Positions 1 to 7,712 of a DNA stretch of 36,875 nt are shown piece after piece (position 1 is the first letter of the stretch; the number at the start of each line of letters is the position of its first letter). The translations under genes were made by a program, and so were the position numbers. The stretch is from assembly GCA_017503015.1 (NCBI GenBank), contig JAFVTX010000044.1, positions 1-36,875 of the forward strand, given 5' to 3'. Under the pieces are notes generated by a model that was given only the letters and a program-made list of their open reading frames with translations, searched no databases and was not told the DNA's origin. The stretch is from Fibrobacter sp. (GTDB taxonomy: Bacteria > Fibrobacterota > Fibrobacteria > Fibrobacterales > Fibrobacteraceae).

Positions 1-1
1 A

Positions 2-670
2 AGTTACGGAGAAAAAATTGACTTGACAGTATTAACGGATAAAGTTACCGAAAACTATACTGGAAAAGAACTGGATGATGAAATCGAGCTCGGTTATTGG
101 GGAGCAAGATATCTTGATTTAATGCTGGGGTTGTGGATTTCCGTTGACCCGAAGAGACAATTCAGCAGCCCGTATCTGTACGCCGGGAATGGCGTGAATC
201 CGGTGAACGGGGTGGATCCGGATGGAAATGTGTTTAATGATTATGGCAATCAATTGTTTGAGTATATGAAATCAACAAATTTTAATGGTAGTAAAACATT
301 AAAATTTAACATGACTAGAGCTCATGATGATCCTGATCGTTATTTTAATATAAAACCTGTAAGAATTTCAAAAATTGAACCTAGTGCTCATAATAAACCT
401 GGTTTTAAAAAGACGTATGATGTGTATTTTCCTGTGGATAAGAATGCAGATGGCACGGATCTGTCCATTATAACCTACATTACCGCAGGTCATGAATTAA
501 ATCATCCATATACTCATATGAAGGCTGGTCATAACGATGTTGGAAATGTAAAAACAGAAAAGGAATTTTTGGACAACTTAAAGAAGATGGCTGATGAGCC
601 CGAACCAGATAAAATTTACTTAGATGATTACAATTCAGCAAAGGAGATGGGGGTTTATGATGATGAGTAA
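2..670 (+). CDS. Rhs-repeat protein, 3' end, with putative metallopeptidase toxin tip (5'-partial)
   Basis: The frame is open from the first complete codon at 2, so the gene begins upstream of the window; the TTG at 23 is not a real start. Counting from 23, residues 10-70 carry the Rhs-associated core (YTGKELDDE, GYWGARYLD, LWISVDP, NGVDPDGN), which ends the conserved cage. After the DPDGN motif the sequence becomes AT-rich and unlike the core, as expected of an exchangeable C-terminal tip. The tip contains GHELNHPYTH (about 156-165), which includes HELNH, an HExxH zinc-protease signature. In Rhs/polymorphic toxin systems the tip is the toxic domain and the next gene encodes immunity. Protease activity is inferred from this one motif; no third zinc ligand was identified with confidence. 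The 3' end overlaps the next gene by 14 bp. Confidence 0.85.
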   Translation, partial: SYGEKIDLTVLTDKVTENYTGKELDDEIELGYWGARYLDLMLGLWISVDPKRQFSSPYLYAGNGVNPVNGVDPDGNVFNDYGNQLFEYMKSTNFNGSKTLKFNMTRAHDDPDRYFNIKPVRISKIEPSAHNKPGFKKTYDVYFPVDKNADGTDLSIITYITAGHELNHPYTHMKAGHNDVGNVKTEKEFLDNLKKMADEPEPDKIYLDDYNSAKEMGVYDDE

Positions 671-1184
671 AACATATTTGATAATTTTTTTTTTGACAAG
701 CCTCTGTTTTGCTCAAAAGAATGTGGCTTGCCGTTATTCTGATTATGATACAACGGGACAAACATCAAGTCTTTTGAAAGAAGTTGAATATGATTGCGGA
801 ATGTACTCAGTGTATAGTGTTTCGTGTTTTTCTGATTCAAGTTTTCTTTATAAATTTACCATTGGTGTACAACCTATTTCATCTTTAAAAATTAGACCAG
901 AAGATTTTTTAAAAACAATATATGCCTTAAGCTGTAAAACCTTTAAATATTTTAAGAAACACGATGCTTCTTTAGATTTAAAAAAAGAAATTCTTTATTT
1001 GGAGCAGAACAAACGAGTGGAAAAAATTGTAATTTTTGATACTCTAGTGCGAGATTCATTTTATTATGCTTATATTGAAAGCTTATTTGATGGAGATTCT
1101 TTGATAAAGAGATCCTATAAGGATTCTGTATTTGCTGAACACTCAAAAAAAAGAAACGTAAAACAAGAACTGCGCCTTCACTAG
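657..1184 (+). CDS. Small exported protein, candidate immunity protein of the Rhs tip
   Basis: This 175-aa protein is not recognised. Three successive ATGs lie at 657, 660 and 663, and an AAGGAG at about 640-645 favours 657; the upstream in-frame ATG at 624 has no such site. The N-terminus (TYLIIFFLTSLCFA then QKN) is a convincing cleavable signal peptide, so the protein probably acts in the periplasm or outer membrane. It overlaps the end of the Rhs gene, which suggests translational coupling, and shares the AT-rich composition of the toxin tip, so the two were probably acquired together. Four Cys residues lie in the mature part. Position immediately behind an Rhs tip is the only argument for an immunity role. 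If right, the signal peptide implies neutralisation outside the cytoplasm. Confidence 0.65.
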   Translation: MMMSKTYLIIFFLTSLCFAQKNVACRYSDYDTTGQTSSLLKEVEYDCGMYSVYSVSCFSDSSFLYKFTIGVQPISSLKIRPEDFLKTIYALSCKTFKYFKKHDASLDLKKEILYLEQNKRVEKIVIFDTLVRDSFYYAYIESLFDGDSLIKRSYKDSVFAEHSKKRNVKQELRLH

Positions 1185-1612
1185 CAAACTGCAACTATTG
1201 GGCGACTTTGTGTACAATTCCGAGGGTAATTTGACGGAAGACAATTACTTGAAAGGTGAGAATCTCAAAAAATGCACTTGTGCATTTTTATTGCCGAATC
1301 GTAGTGTATTGCGCTTTGTGCAACTCCAAAAGTCTGAAAATTTCCTATGCTTGGAGAGGTATGCCTATCGAGTTCACACAATATCCTCCGCAGAAGAATA
1401 CGGGAAGTTCCAGCGACACCGCCCGCCTTTCGATGATGTACGACGGGTTGGGCAGACGCATCTCCAAGACGTTCCTGACAAAGTCGGCTACCACGGCAAG
1501 CTGGGATTCGCTCAAAGTGACGCACTACACCGGCATCGGCACCGAAATCAGGGAGTACAAGACCTGGAACTTTGTGCGTTTCCTCCATTTTTGGCATTTA
1601 ATCCAAAAATGA
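1162..1612 (+). pseudogene. Relic of an Rhs gene (disrupted YD-repeat segment)
   Basis: Two Rhs fragments lie in different frames. The first, about 1162-1260, reads GDFVYNSEGNLTEDN. The second, about 1331-1558, reads LKISYAWRGMPIEF, then MMYDGLGRRISKTF and THYTGIGTEIREY. They are typical YD/Rhs repeat pieces and would join naturally but for about 70 bp of AT-rich, unrelated sequence between them that carries a short inverted repeat. After the second fragment the frame runs into non-Rhs sequence and stops at 1610-1612. There is no start, no full core and no tip. This is probably debris from recombination at an Rhs locus. This is the only stretch over 300 bp in the window without an intact gene. 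Confidence 0.7.
1268..1289. repeat. Short perfect inverted repeat inside the Rhs relic
   Basis: AAAAATGCAC and GTGCATTTTT flank a 2-nt centre. With A-rich and T-rich outer arms it could act as a small bidirectional terminator, or it may mark the inserted sequence that splits the Rhs relic. Function is not shown. Confidence 0.5.
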
Positions 1613-1655
1613 ATGAGAATATCGCAAAGGTTATAAGCAAAAGTGCCTTTTTTTC

Positions 1656-1662
1656 TATATTT
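1656..1662 (+). promoter_or_regulatory. Putative -7 box of cmk
   Basis: TATATTT, followed by CG and preceded by a T-run, matches the Bacteroidetes-type -7 consensus TAnnTTTG. It ends 10 bp before the ATG at 1673, leaving no room for a Shine-Dalgarno, so the transcript is predicted to be leaderless or nearly so. Confidence 0.55.
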
Positions 1663-1672
1663 CGCCCCACTT

Positions 1673-2344
1673 ATGACCAAAAGTGGCGAGAATTTCGTGA
1701 TAGCCCTGGATGGCGGTTCGGGTACCGGCAAGAGTACCACCGCTAAGATTGTGGCCAAGACCCTGGGTATCACCTATCTGGACACGGGCGCCATGTACCG
1801 CGCCGTGACGTTAGCTGCCCTGGACGCAGGACTCCCTGCCGAGGACGGCCCCGCCATGGACAAGTTGCTCTCTAACCTGACTCTGGGGTTCGACTCCGAA
1901 AATCACATTTTGATTAACGGGGTGTGCCGCGAAAGCGAAATCCGCGGTATGAAGGTGTCGAACAACGTGAGCATCTACTGCGCCCTGCCGTCGGTCCGGG
2001 CCGCCATGACCAGGCAGCAGCGTGAAATCGGCAAGAAGCAGAGCTGCATCTTGGATGGCCGCGATATCGGAACCGTGGTGTTCCCCGATGCCAAGTACAA
2101 GTTTTTCATGGTGACGGACGTAGAGGTCCGCGCCGAGCGCCGCTACAAGGAACTCCTTGAAAAAGGCGAAAAAGTGACTCTCGAAGAAGTCCTCCACAAC
2201 TTGGTAGAACGGGACCGGCTGGACTCTTCCCGCGCAAACGCCCCCCTCAAGAAGGCGGACGACGCTATCGAAATTGACACTACACACATCTCAATCCAAC
2301 AACAGGTGCAAAAGATTCTCGACTACGTAGGTGTAGTGGCGTAG
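1673..2344 (+). CDS. cmk: Cytidylate kinase
   Basis: Phosphorylates CMP/dCMP to CDP/dCDP with ATP in the cytoplasm (pyrimidine salvage and supply). At 223 aa it has the usual length. The P-loop GGSGTGKST follows FVIALD at about residues 13-21; DTGAMYRAVTLAAL (about 34-47) is the family motif; LDGRDIGTVVFPDA is the CMP-kinase nucleotide-binding segment; and RxxRDRLDSSR-like residues (VERDRLDSSRANAPL) form the lid. The ATG at 1673 is chosen because upstream codons are not family-like and a -7 box lies just before it. It stands directly upstream of rpsA, the same order as in many bacteria, so the two are probably co-transcribed. It ends in TAG, evidence that TAG is a genuine stop here. Confidence 0.95.
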   Translation: MTKSGENFVIALDGGSGTGKSTTAKIVAKTLGITYLDTGAMYRAVTLAALDAGLPAEDGPAMDKLLSNLTLGFDSENHILINGVCRESEIRGMKVSNNVSIYCALPSVRAAMTRQQREIGKKQSCILDGRDIGTVVFPDAKYKFFMVTDVEVRAERRYKELLEKGEKVTLEEVLHNLVERDRLDSSRANAPLKKADDAIEIDTTHISIQQQVQKILDYVGVVA

Positions 2345-2379
2345 CCTGAATCCTTTGAACCACAACCCAAATAAACAAT

Positions 2380-4173
2380 ATGTCTCAAAATCTCAAATTC
2401 GGAACTCAAGAAGATCTCGCTGAAATCCTCGCCGCCCAAGGCGAATGCAGCCCCGACTTCCGCAAGGCTAACGCCGACATCTACGCCGGCATGGACTGCC
2501 TGGAACAGGGCAAGCTCGTTACCGGTAAGATTAGCCAGGTGAACGACCAGGAAGTGCTGATTGACGTGAACTACTAGTCCGAAGGTGTCATTGACCGTGC
2601 TGAATTCAAGGACACGGACTCCCTCGAAATCGGTTCCGAAATCGAAGTGTTTGTCGAAAAGCTGGAAGATGAAGACGGACGTCTCATCCTCTCCAAGCAG
2701 AAGGCCGACTTCGTGCGCGTGTGGGACCGCATCCACGCCGCTTTCGAAAACAACGAAGTCGTGCGCGGTACGCTCACCAAGCGTATCAAGGGCGGTGTGG
2801 TTGTCGACCTGTTCGGCATCGACGCCTTCTTGCCGGGTTCCCAGATCGACCTCCGTCAGATCCCGGACATCAACGCCCTCATCGGTCAGGAATTCGACCT
2901 CAAGGTTATCAAGGTCAACAAGGCCCGCCGCAACATCGTCGTTTCTCGCCGTGTGGTTCTCGAAGAAGAACGCAACAAGCAGCGTGGCGACGTTCTCGAA
3001 ACTCTCGAGAAGGGTCAGGTCCGCAAGGGTATCGTCAAGAACATCACCGACTTCGGAGCATTCATTGACCTGGGCGGCGTAGATGGCCTCCTCCACATCA
3101 CCGACATGAGCTACAAGCGCATCAACCACCCGACCGAATTGCTCCAGCTCGGCCAGGAAGTCGAAGTTATGGTTCTCGACTTCAACGACAAGAAGGAACG
3201 CATTTCTCTGGGCATGAAGCAGCTTAAGCCCCATCCGTGGAAGGATATCGCTGAACGTTATCCCGAAGGCGCTATCGTCAAGGGTAAGGTTGTTTCCATT
3301 ACCGATTACGGTGCATTCGTTGAACTGGATAGCGGCGTCGAAGGCCTCATCCACGTTTCCGAAATGTCCTGGACCCAGCACGTCAAGCACCCGTCCAAAA
3401 TCCTCACCGTTGGTCAGGAAGTGGAAGCCGTGGTGCTCAAGGTCGAAGAAGATGCTGAACGTATCTCTCTCGGCATGAAGCAGCTGGAAAGCGATCCGTG
3501 GGATTCTATCGAAACTGAACTTCCGCCGGGTGCCCGCGTGGTTGGTGAAATCCGCAACATCGCTTCCTTCGGCGCCTTCGTTGAAATCAAGGAAGGTGTT
3601 GATGGCCTCATCCACGTGTCTGACATGTCCTGGACCAAGAAGATCACTCATCCCAACGAAATGGTCAAGAAGGGTGACAAGGTGGAATGCGTTGTGCTGG
3701 CCGTCGATAAGGAAAAGCGCCGCATTAGCCTTTCCATGAAGCACCTCACTGAAGACCCGTGGGATTCTGTGGAAACCACATACCCCGTGGACGCCGAAGT
3801 GAAGGGCAAGATCGTTCGCATGCTGGACCGCGGTGTCGTGGTTGAACTTGCCGACGGTATCGAAGGCTTCATCCCGGTTTCCAAGCTCACCGCTGAATAC
3901 ATCAAGGTTCCTGCCGATGCGTTCAAGGTTGGCGACGAAGTTCCGGCCGTGGTGACCGAAATCGACCAGAACAACCGCAAGATCTTCCTCTCTGTGGTGG
4001 ACTACTTCAAGAACCGTGAATCCGCCGAGCTGAAGGCTTGGATGGATTCTCACAAGCCGGGCGAATCTGGCACCACCATCGGTGAAGCCGCCGCCCCCAA
4101 GAAGAAGAGCACCAAGAAGAAGGCTGAGAAGGCTGCTGACGAAGCTGCCGAAAAGCCGGCTGAAGAAGCCTAA
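2380..4173 (+). CDS. rpsA: 30S ribosomal protein S1, interrupted by an in-frame amber codon
   Basis: S1 binds mRNA on the 30S subunit and helps initiation. The complete frame is 597 codons and holds six S1 (OB-fold) domains: about residues 45-110, 125-205, 210-285, 295-370, 380-455 and 465-540, each with the FGAFVEL/GLIHVSEMSW-type core in domains 3-5. A Lys/Ala-rich tail follows (KKKSTKKKAEKAADEAA). Codon 66 (2575-2577) is TAG, within domain 1 between VLIDVNY and SEGVIDRAEF, where S1 proteins normally carry Lys (AAG). The frame is otherwise perfect, so a single A-to-T change explains it. Taken literally, translation gives a 65-aa peptide; a GTG at 2647 could restart but would lose domain 1. 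The ATG at 2380 has no SD, only an A-rich leader. Sequencing error, true nonsense mutation or suppression cannot be separated here. Confidence 0.9.
2575..2577 (+). other. In-frame TAG within rpsA
   Basis: Reading from ATG 2380, codon 65 is TAC and codon 66 is TAG, followed in the same frame by uninterrupted S1 sequence to the TAA at 4171-4173. The codon lies inside an ACTAGT hexamer. Confidence 0.9.
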
Positions 4174-4175
4174 TT

Positions 4176-4218
4176 GGTTGTGGGTTATGAGTGATGAGTT
4201 CGCAAGCCTATGGCTTGC
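4176..4218. repeat. Heptamer array (about 4 units) plus hairpin behind rpsA
   Basis: Units GGTTGTG, GGTTATG and AGTGATG run in 7-bp register from 4176, three bases after the rpsA stop. They lead into a perfect hairpin, GCAAGCC (4202-4208) with GGCTTGC (4212-4218). This is the shortest and most degenerate member of the heptamer family described in the findings. Confidence 0.55.
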
Positions 4219-4292
4219 TTTGAGGTGAAATAATGGCGCTTCGTGCAAAATGAAAACACCTGGGACTTATCGCTAACCAGTCGCTTAAAGGA

Positions 4293-4328
4293 ATCCCGCG
4301 GATAAAACCGCGGGGTTTCTTTTTATTT
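4293..4328 (+). terminator. Rho-independent terminator of cmk-rpsA
   Basis: CCCGCGG (4295-4301) pairs with CCGCGGG (4308-4314) across an ATAAAA loop. It is followed by a T-rich run (4316-4328). Confidence 0.85.
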
Positions 4329-4382
4329 AGAATTGGATGTATAGTCAAGGGAATGTCATTGAATAGCTATCTTGTATCTGTG

Positions 4383-5588
4383 ATGAAAAAGATTTTTTTG
4401 AGTGCTTTGGTTGGGACAGTCGCCCTCTCTTTTTGGGGGTGCGCTGGTGGGCCCAAGGTAGATGACCCGGAATTTTTCAAGAACAAGTCGGGTGTTATCG
4501 GCGTGTTCAGGCAGCCCGCCTTTTACTGCAGCGAGGCCAGCCCCCAGTATATGCAGCTGGGAGATTCTACGGTGCTGGTGAAACCCGCCTATAGCGAAGA
4601 CCAGGACAACCTCTTTGTGCAGGAGATGGGCCCTGGAGTTGCAACCCTGAAATACTATGAATACGCCTGTGGCGAGGACAAGCACAAGTTCGTGCTGGAT
4701 ACCACCCGCAAGGACGGGGCGTCGGGCCTGGTGGTGCCGGAATCGGGATTCTGCAAGACGGTGGTTTCCTTTGTGGAAGGGGACAAGCTGTTTACCCAGA
4801 ACGACGACCTGCTCATTGAATTTTTCGAGAAGCATAAGGTGGCCACCGGCTACCACATGATTCCCTACTGCGAAGTGGTGACGCCGAGAGGCCGGACCGT
4901 ATCGACGGGCATGGATTCGGATTCCTTGCTGCAGGTGAAATACGAGGCGGCTATTGCCGATGCCGCTGAGGCAAAACAAGAAGAGATTTACCCGCTGGTC
5001 ACCGTTACGCCAGAGTCGGAGGGAGTGACTTGGGACAGGGATTCTACCCATGTGCTGGTGATTACCTTCCACGATAGGCCTGACATTTACGATACGGATA
5101 CGTTGGTCATGTCGCAGGAAGTATGGGTAGTTTCGGAAAAGGAACTGTATTCCTGGTATAAGTCGAACAATGCTGGCGTAAAGGATTGGGATGTCCGCTT
5201 CAAGCAACTGCTGGGAATTCGTGCAAGCGCGAAGTATACCCATTTCTCTGCTTTGTGGGTGAAGCCCATAGACCTGGTGCGTCCGGCTTACCAGACCGAC
5301 GTAAAACTGGATTCCATGACGCTGAAGTTTGACGAAAGTTTCGACGACTACACCTACGACAAGGAGTTCAAACTTTCGTTCAAGCGCTGGTTCGACGACA
5401 GCCGTGCAAAGGCCTACGTCAAGAAAACGGGCTACCCCTGGACCCGTCTGGGCTATACCTATGACTGGGGCGCCGAAGACAAGAAATACGGTCTCACGGA
5501 ATTCCTGATTTTGCAGGACTCCCATGTGCGGGTGCAGTTCACCAAGAACGTGCCCACCTTCGTGAAGTGGCTGGAAGAGCGGAATTAA
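4383..5588 (+). CDS. Predicted lipoprotein of unknown function
   Basis: This 401-aa protein is not recognised. The N-terminus MKKIFLSALVGTVALSFWGC has a Lys-rich head, a hydrophobic core and a lipobox-like FWGC, so it is predicted to be lipidated at Cys20. The mature part is acidic and aromatic-rich, with no transmembrane segments or recognised catalytic motif. I choose ATG 4383, which gives a clean signal peptide, over ATG 4353, which has an AAGGGA too close to work. A TAnnTTG-like box (TATCTTG, 4368-4374) lies 8 bp before 4383, similar to other apparent leaderless starts here. It stands alone between the rpsA terminator and a convergent methyltransferase gene. Confidence 0.75.
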   Translation: MKKIFLSALVGTVALSFWGCAGGPKVDDPEFFKNKSGVIGVFRQPAFYCSEASPQYMQLGDSTVLVKPAYSEDQDNLFVQEMGPGVATLKYYEYACGEDKHKFVLDTTRKDGASGLVVPESGFCKTVVSFVEGDKLFTQNDDLLIEFFEKHKVATGYHMIPYCEVVTPRGRTVSTGMDSDSLLQVKYEAAIADAAEAKQEEIYPLVTVTPESEGVTWDRDSTHVLVITFHDRPDIYDTDTLVMSQEVWVVSEKELYSWYKSNNAGVKDWDVRFKQLLGIRASAKYTHFSALWVKPIDLVRPAYQTDVKLDSMTLKFDESFDDYTYDKEFKLSFKRWFDDSRAKAYVKKTGYPWTRLGYTYDWGAEDKKYGLTEFLILQDSHVRVQFTKNVPTFVKWLEERN

Positions 5589-5597
5589 TTTTTTTGA

Positions 5598-6422
5598 TTA
5601 TCGACGAACCATGACCCGCCACAACTGCTGGCGGGCATTTTTGTACTTGCGTTCGAAGGCGGTGATGGACTGCTCAGGCTCGAACACTTCGCAGCTAACG
5701 GATTTCACTACTACATTGTCATCCCCGGCGCCTGTACTGAGCGAAGTCGAAGTATGACCGGGGATCTCCTTGACTATACCCGCCGCCAGTTCAAATTCCC
5801 GAGCATAGATTTCCCAGTTGGTCCGCAACTCCGTTTCTTGCGCCAACTGCAACAGGGTGGGGAATATGGGGTGCAGGTGGAAACGCCTGCCTGCTTCGCT
5901 CTGCTTGGGCCAGGGGTTGGGGTAATAGAGGGCGTGATAGGGAATGGCCCACTGCTTACTTGTTACTTTATCCAAAGCGAGCCGCCAAAAGTCGATGAGT
6001 TCCGCCCGGACATAGAAAATGTTTTTAGGTGCTTCTTGCTTGGCGCCGCCGTTTCGCGCCTCGGTGCCGCGGGACTGACCGGTGTCGAAGGCTCTGCCCG
6101 CCTTGTCCAGGCGGATGGCGGACTTGTCGATGCCGATGACAGGATAGTCCGGATAGCGCCTTGCCAGATGTTGTGTGCTTTCGCCGGTGCCGCATCCTGA
6201 ATCCAGAATGACAGGCTGTGGGGCGGCGCAGGATGGTCCTTCGGACTGGGCGAACCTTTTGATGTAAAAGTCAGCGATGAACTGTTCCGCGTCGGCGAAG
6301 GCATTTCGGGTGTGGTCGGCGATGGGCCTCTTGTATTCGGTGGTGGCGTACTTGCGGACCAGCTTTTCCAAATCCTTGAAAGGGCCGTCTTGGTTGGACA
6401 GGACTTCGCGAGCGTTGTTCAT
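5598..6422 (-). CDS. TrmB-like SAM-dependent methyltransferase (tRNA guanine-N7 family)
   Basis: Residues 72-81 (ILDSGCGTGE) form the SAM-binding motif I, and GIDKS at 97-101 ends the next strand. YPNPWPK (167-173) corresponds to the PDPWPK signature of tRNA (m7G46) methyltransferases, and RRFHLHPIFPTLL plus ELRTNWEIYAREF continue the family pattern. The usual enzyme methylates guanine-46 of tRNA. At 274 aa it is longer than typical TrmB, with an N-terminal extension of about 60 residues. Residues 221-236 (PGHTSTSLSTGAGDDN) are the translation of an intergenic-type repeat inserted in frame. Its ATG overlaps the stop of the upstream regulator (ATGA), so the two are translationally coupled. Whether it is the cell's main TrmB or a divergent paralogue is open. 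Confidence 0.8.
   Translation of the reverse strand: MNNAREVLSNQDGPFKDLEKLVRKYATTEYKRPIADHTRNAFADAEQFIADFYIKRFAQSEGPSCAAPQPVILDSGCGTGESTQHLARRYPDYPVIGIDKSAIRLDKAGRAFDTGQSRGTEARNGGAKQEAPKNIFYVRAELIDFWRLALDKVTSKQWAIPYHALYYPNPWPKQSEAGRRFHLHPIFPTLLQLAQETELRTNWEIYAREFELAAGIVKEIPGHTSTSLSTGAGDDNVVVKSVSCEVFEPEQSITAFERKYKNARQQLWRVMVRR
5719..5766. repeat. REP-like repeat inserted inside the TrmB-like gene
   Basis: ATCCCCGG (5721-5728) and CCGGGGAT (5758-5765) are inverted ends around a core containing GAGCGAAGTCGAAGTA. The GAGCGAAGTCGAAG-type core is shared with the intergenic repeat at 33218-33258 (AGGACGAAGTCGAAGGAT). It is read in frame by the minus-strand gene. Confidence 0.7.
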
Positions 6423-7564
6423 TCCTGGACCTCGATGCCGTACTTGTTCACCTTGTAATGCATCATGCGGGGGCTTACCTGCAGGTCGCGGCCGGCGGCG
6501 CTCAGGTTCCCGTTGTTTTTGCGCAGGGCTTCCATCAGGATTTCTTTTTCGTAGGAGCGGAGCAGCGTGGAGAGCGACGCCGGACCTTCGGGAATGAGCG
6601 ACGTGCCCGAGGTAACGTCGGTCTGCAATGTGGGCGGAAGGTCGTAGGCGTTGATGCTTACGTCTGTGGTGGCGAGGCAGGCGTGCTCGATGCAGTTTTC
6701 CAGTTCACGCACGTTGCCCGGCCAGTGGTAGCTCATGAGCATGTCGATGGCGGGAGTGCTGAGCCTCTGGATTTTCTTGCCGTATTTCAGGTTCATCTTG
6801 GCGATGAAATGGTCTGCCAAAAGCAGAATGTCCGTTTTGCGTTGGGACAGTTCCGGCAGCTTGATCTGGAAAATGTTCAGGCGGTAGTAGAGGTCTTCGC
6901 GGAAAAGCCCCTGCTGCATCAGGGTTTCAAGGTCCTTGCCGGTGCTGGCGATAATCCGGATGTTTGCGTTTTGGAAAATGTTGCTCCCCAGGCGGCTGAA
7001 GCGCCGGTCTTGCAGGAACTGCAAAAGCTTGGTCTGTGCGGCAAGGGGCAGGGAGCCGACCTCGTCTATAAAAAGGGTGCCGCCGTTTGCCTGCTCCGCC
7101 TTGCCCAGGTGGCGTGCGGTGGCGCCAGTGAAGGCGCCCCTTTCGTAGCCGAACAGTTCGCTTTCCAGGGAGTTGAATCCTTCGCCTGCGTTCAGGGAAT
7201 CGCAGTTCAAGATGACGAAGGGCCCGCTCGCCCTTTCGGACATGCGGTGCAAAGTCCTTGCGGTGTGTTCCTTGCCGGTACCTGCCGCCCCGCGGATAAG
7301 CACCACGGCGTCGCTACTTGCGATTTGTCGCACCTGCCGCTCCACCTCTTGCATGGCGCGGGTGTTTCCGATGAGATCGCTGGGAGTGCCGCCCATGAGG
7401 TCCCGAAGTTCCTGGAATTTCTTCTGGTACCCCGTTTCGACGGCGGCGAAATTGTTGCCGATGATTTCTTGCAACCTTTGCCTCAGGCGGTCCTTGGCAC
7501 GGATATGGTGCAGGGCGTCGTCGATTTGGCGCAGGGCTTCTGTTTGCAGGGCGTTGAATTCCAT
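6419..7564 (-). CDS. Sigma54-dependent transcriptional activator (NtrC/NifA type, no recognised sensor domain)
   Basis: An AAA+ enhancer-binding protein that remodels sigma54-RNA polymerase. It is 381 aa: a short N-terminal helical region (1-60) with no receiver, PAS or GAF domain that I recognise; an AAA+ domain with Walker A GAAGTGKE (92-99, unusual Ala where Glu is common), the sigma54-contact loop GAFTGA (143-148), Walker B TLFIDEVG (163-170), an arginine-finger region FREDLYYRLN and WPGNVRELEN; and a Fis-type HTH (about 350-375). It is divergent from glnN across 172 bp containing a sigma54-like promoter and twin palindromes, so it probably controls glutamine synthetase, perhaps also itself. 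The ATG at 7564 has a -7 box only 5 bp upstream and no SD. The downstream methyltransferase overlaps it by ATGA. Confidence 0.92.
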   Translation of the reverse strand: MEFNALQTEALRQIDDALHHIRAKDRLRQRLQEIIGNNFAAVETGYQKKFQELRDLMGGTPSDLIGNTRAMQEVERQVRQIASSDAVVLIRGAAGTGKEHTARTLHRMSERASGPFVILNCDSLNAGEGFNSLESELFGYERGAFTGATARHLGKAEQANGGTLFIDEVGSLPLAAQTKLLQFLQDRRFSRLGSNIFQNANIRIIASTGKDLETLMQQGLFREDLYYRLNIFQIKLPELSQRKTDILLLADHFIAKMNLKYGKKIQRLSTPAIDMLMSYHWPGNVRELENCIEHACLATTDVSINAYDLPPTLQTDVTSGTSLIPEGPASLSTLLRSYEKEILMEALRKNNGNLSAAGRDLQVSPRMMHYKVNKYGIEVQE

Positions 7565-7569
7565 GGCCT

Positions 7570-7576
7570 AAATATA
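7570..7576 (-). promoter_or_regulatory. Putative -7 box of the sigma54 activator gene
   Basis: On the minus strand this reads TATATTT, then AGGCC and the ATG. The 5-bp gap predicts a leaderless transcript. Confidence 0.55.
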
Positions 7577-7606
7577 GGATTGTTAGGCGGTTTGTTTTGT
7601 CTGTGC

Positions 7607-7651
7607 TTTACAAATATGTAATAATAGTGATGAATTTTACAAAAATGTAAA
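7607..7651. promoter_or_regulatory. Twin palindromes TTTACA-N4-TGTAAA (candidate activator sites)
   Basis: Site 1 at 7607-7622 is TTTACA-N4-TGTAAT and site 2 at 7636-7651 is a perfect TTTACA-N4-TGTAAA. They start 29 bp apart, close to three helical turns, so a dimeric regulator would bind the same face of the DNA. They lie between the activator gene and its likely target glnN. The binding protein is inferred from position. Confidence 0.6.
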
Positions 7652-7657
7652 GAAAAC

Positions 7658-7671
7658 GGCCTGAAATTTGC
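7658..7671 (+). promoter_or_regulatory. Putative sigma54 (-24/-12) promoter of glnN
   Basis: GGCCTGAAATTTGC has GG and GC with exactly 10 bp between, and a TTGC at the -12 side as in the RpoN consensus. The predicted start is near 7683, about 54 bp before the glnN ATG. Confidence 0.55.
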
Positions 7672-7705
7672 CATTTTTTCACTGCAAAGCTACCGTTCTC
7701 CTTTC

Positions 7706-7712
7706 TATTTTT
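7706..7712 (+). promoter_or_regulatory. Putative housekeeping -7 box of glnN
   Basis: TATTTTT followed by CG fits TAnnTTTG. A good SD (AAAAGGA, 7724-7730) follows 7 bp before ATG 7737. With the sigma54 site upstream, glnN may have two promoters. Confidence 0.45.

Noticed and set aside
480-1194. Minus-strand frames at 480-761, 655-840 and 952-1194
   Set aside because: They overlap the Rhs tip and its partner, have no SD or family motifs, and look like low-complexity AT-rich shadows.
2575-2577. Genome-wide reassignment of TAG to an amino acid
   Set aside because: Several clear genes in the window end at TAG at the expected family length.
2323-4248. Long minus-strand open frame antisense to rpsA (and similar ones antisense to glnN, ABC-F, hom and ackA)
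   Set aside because: These follow the codon bias of the real genes on the other strand, have no recognisable protein motifs, and the plus-strand genes are unambiguous.
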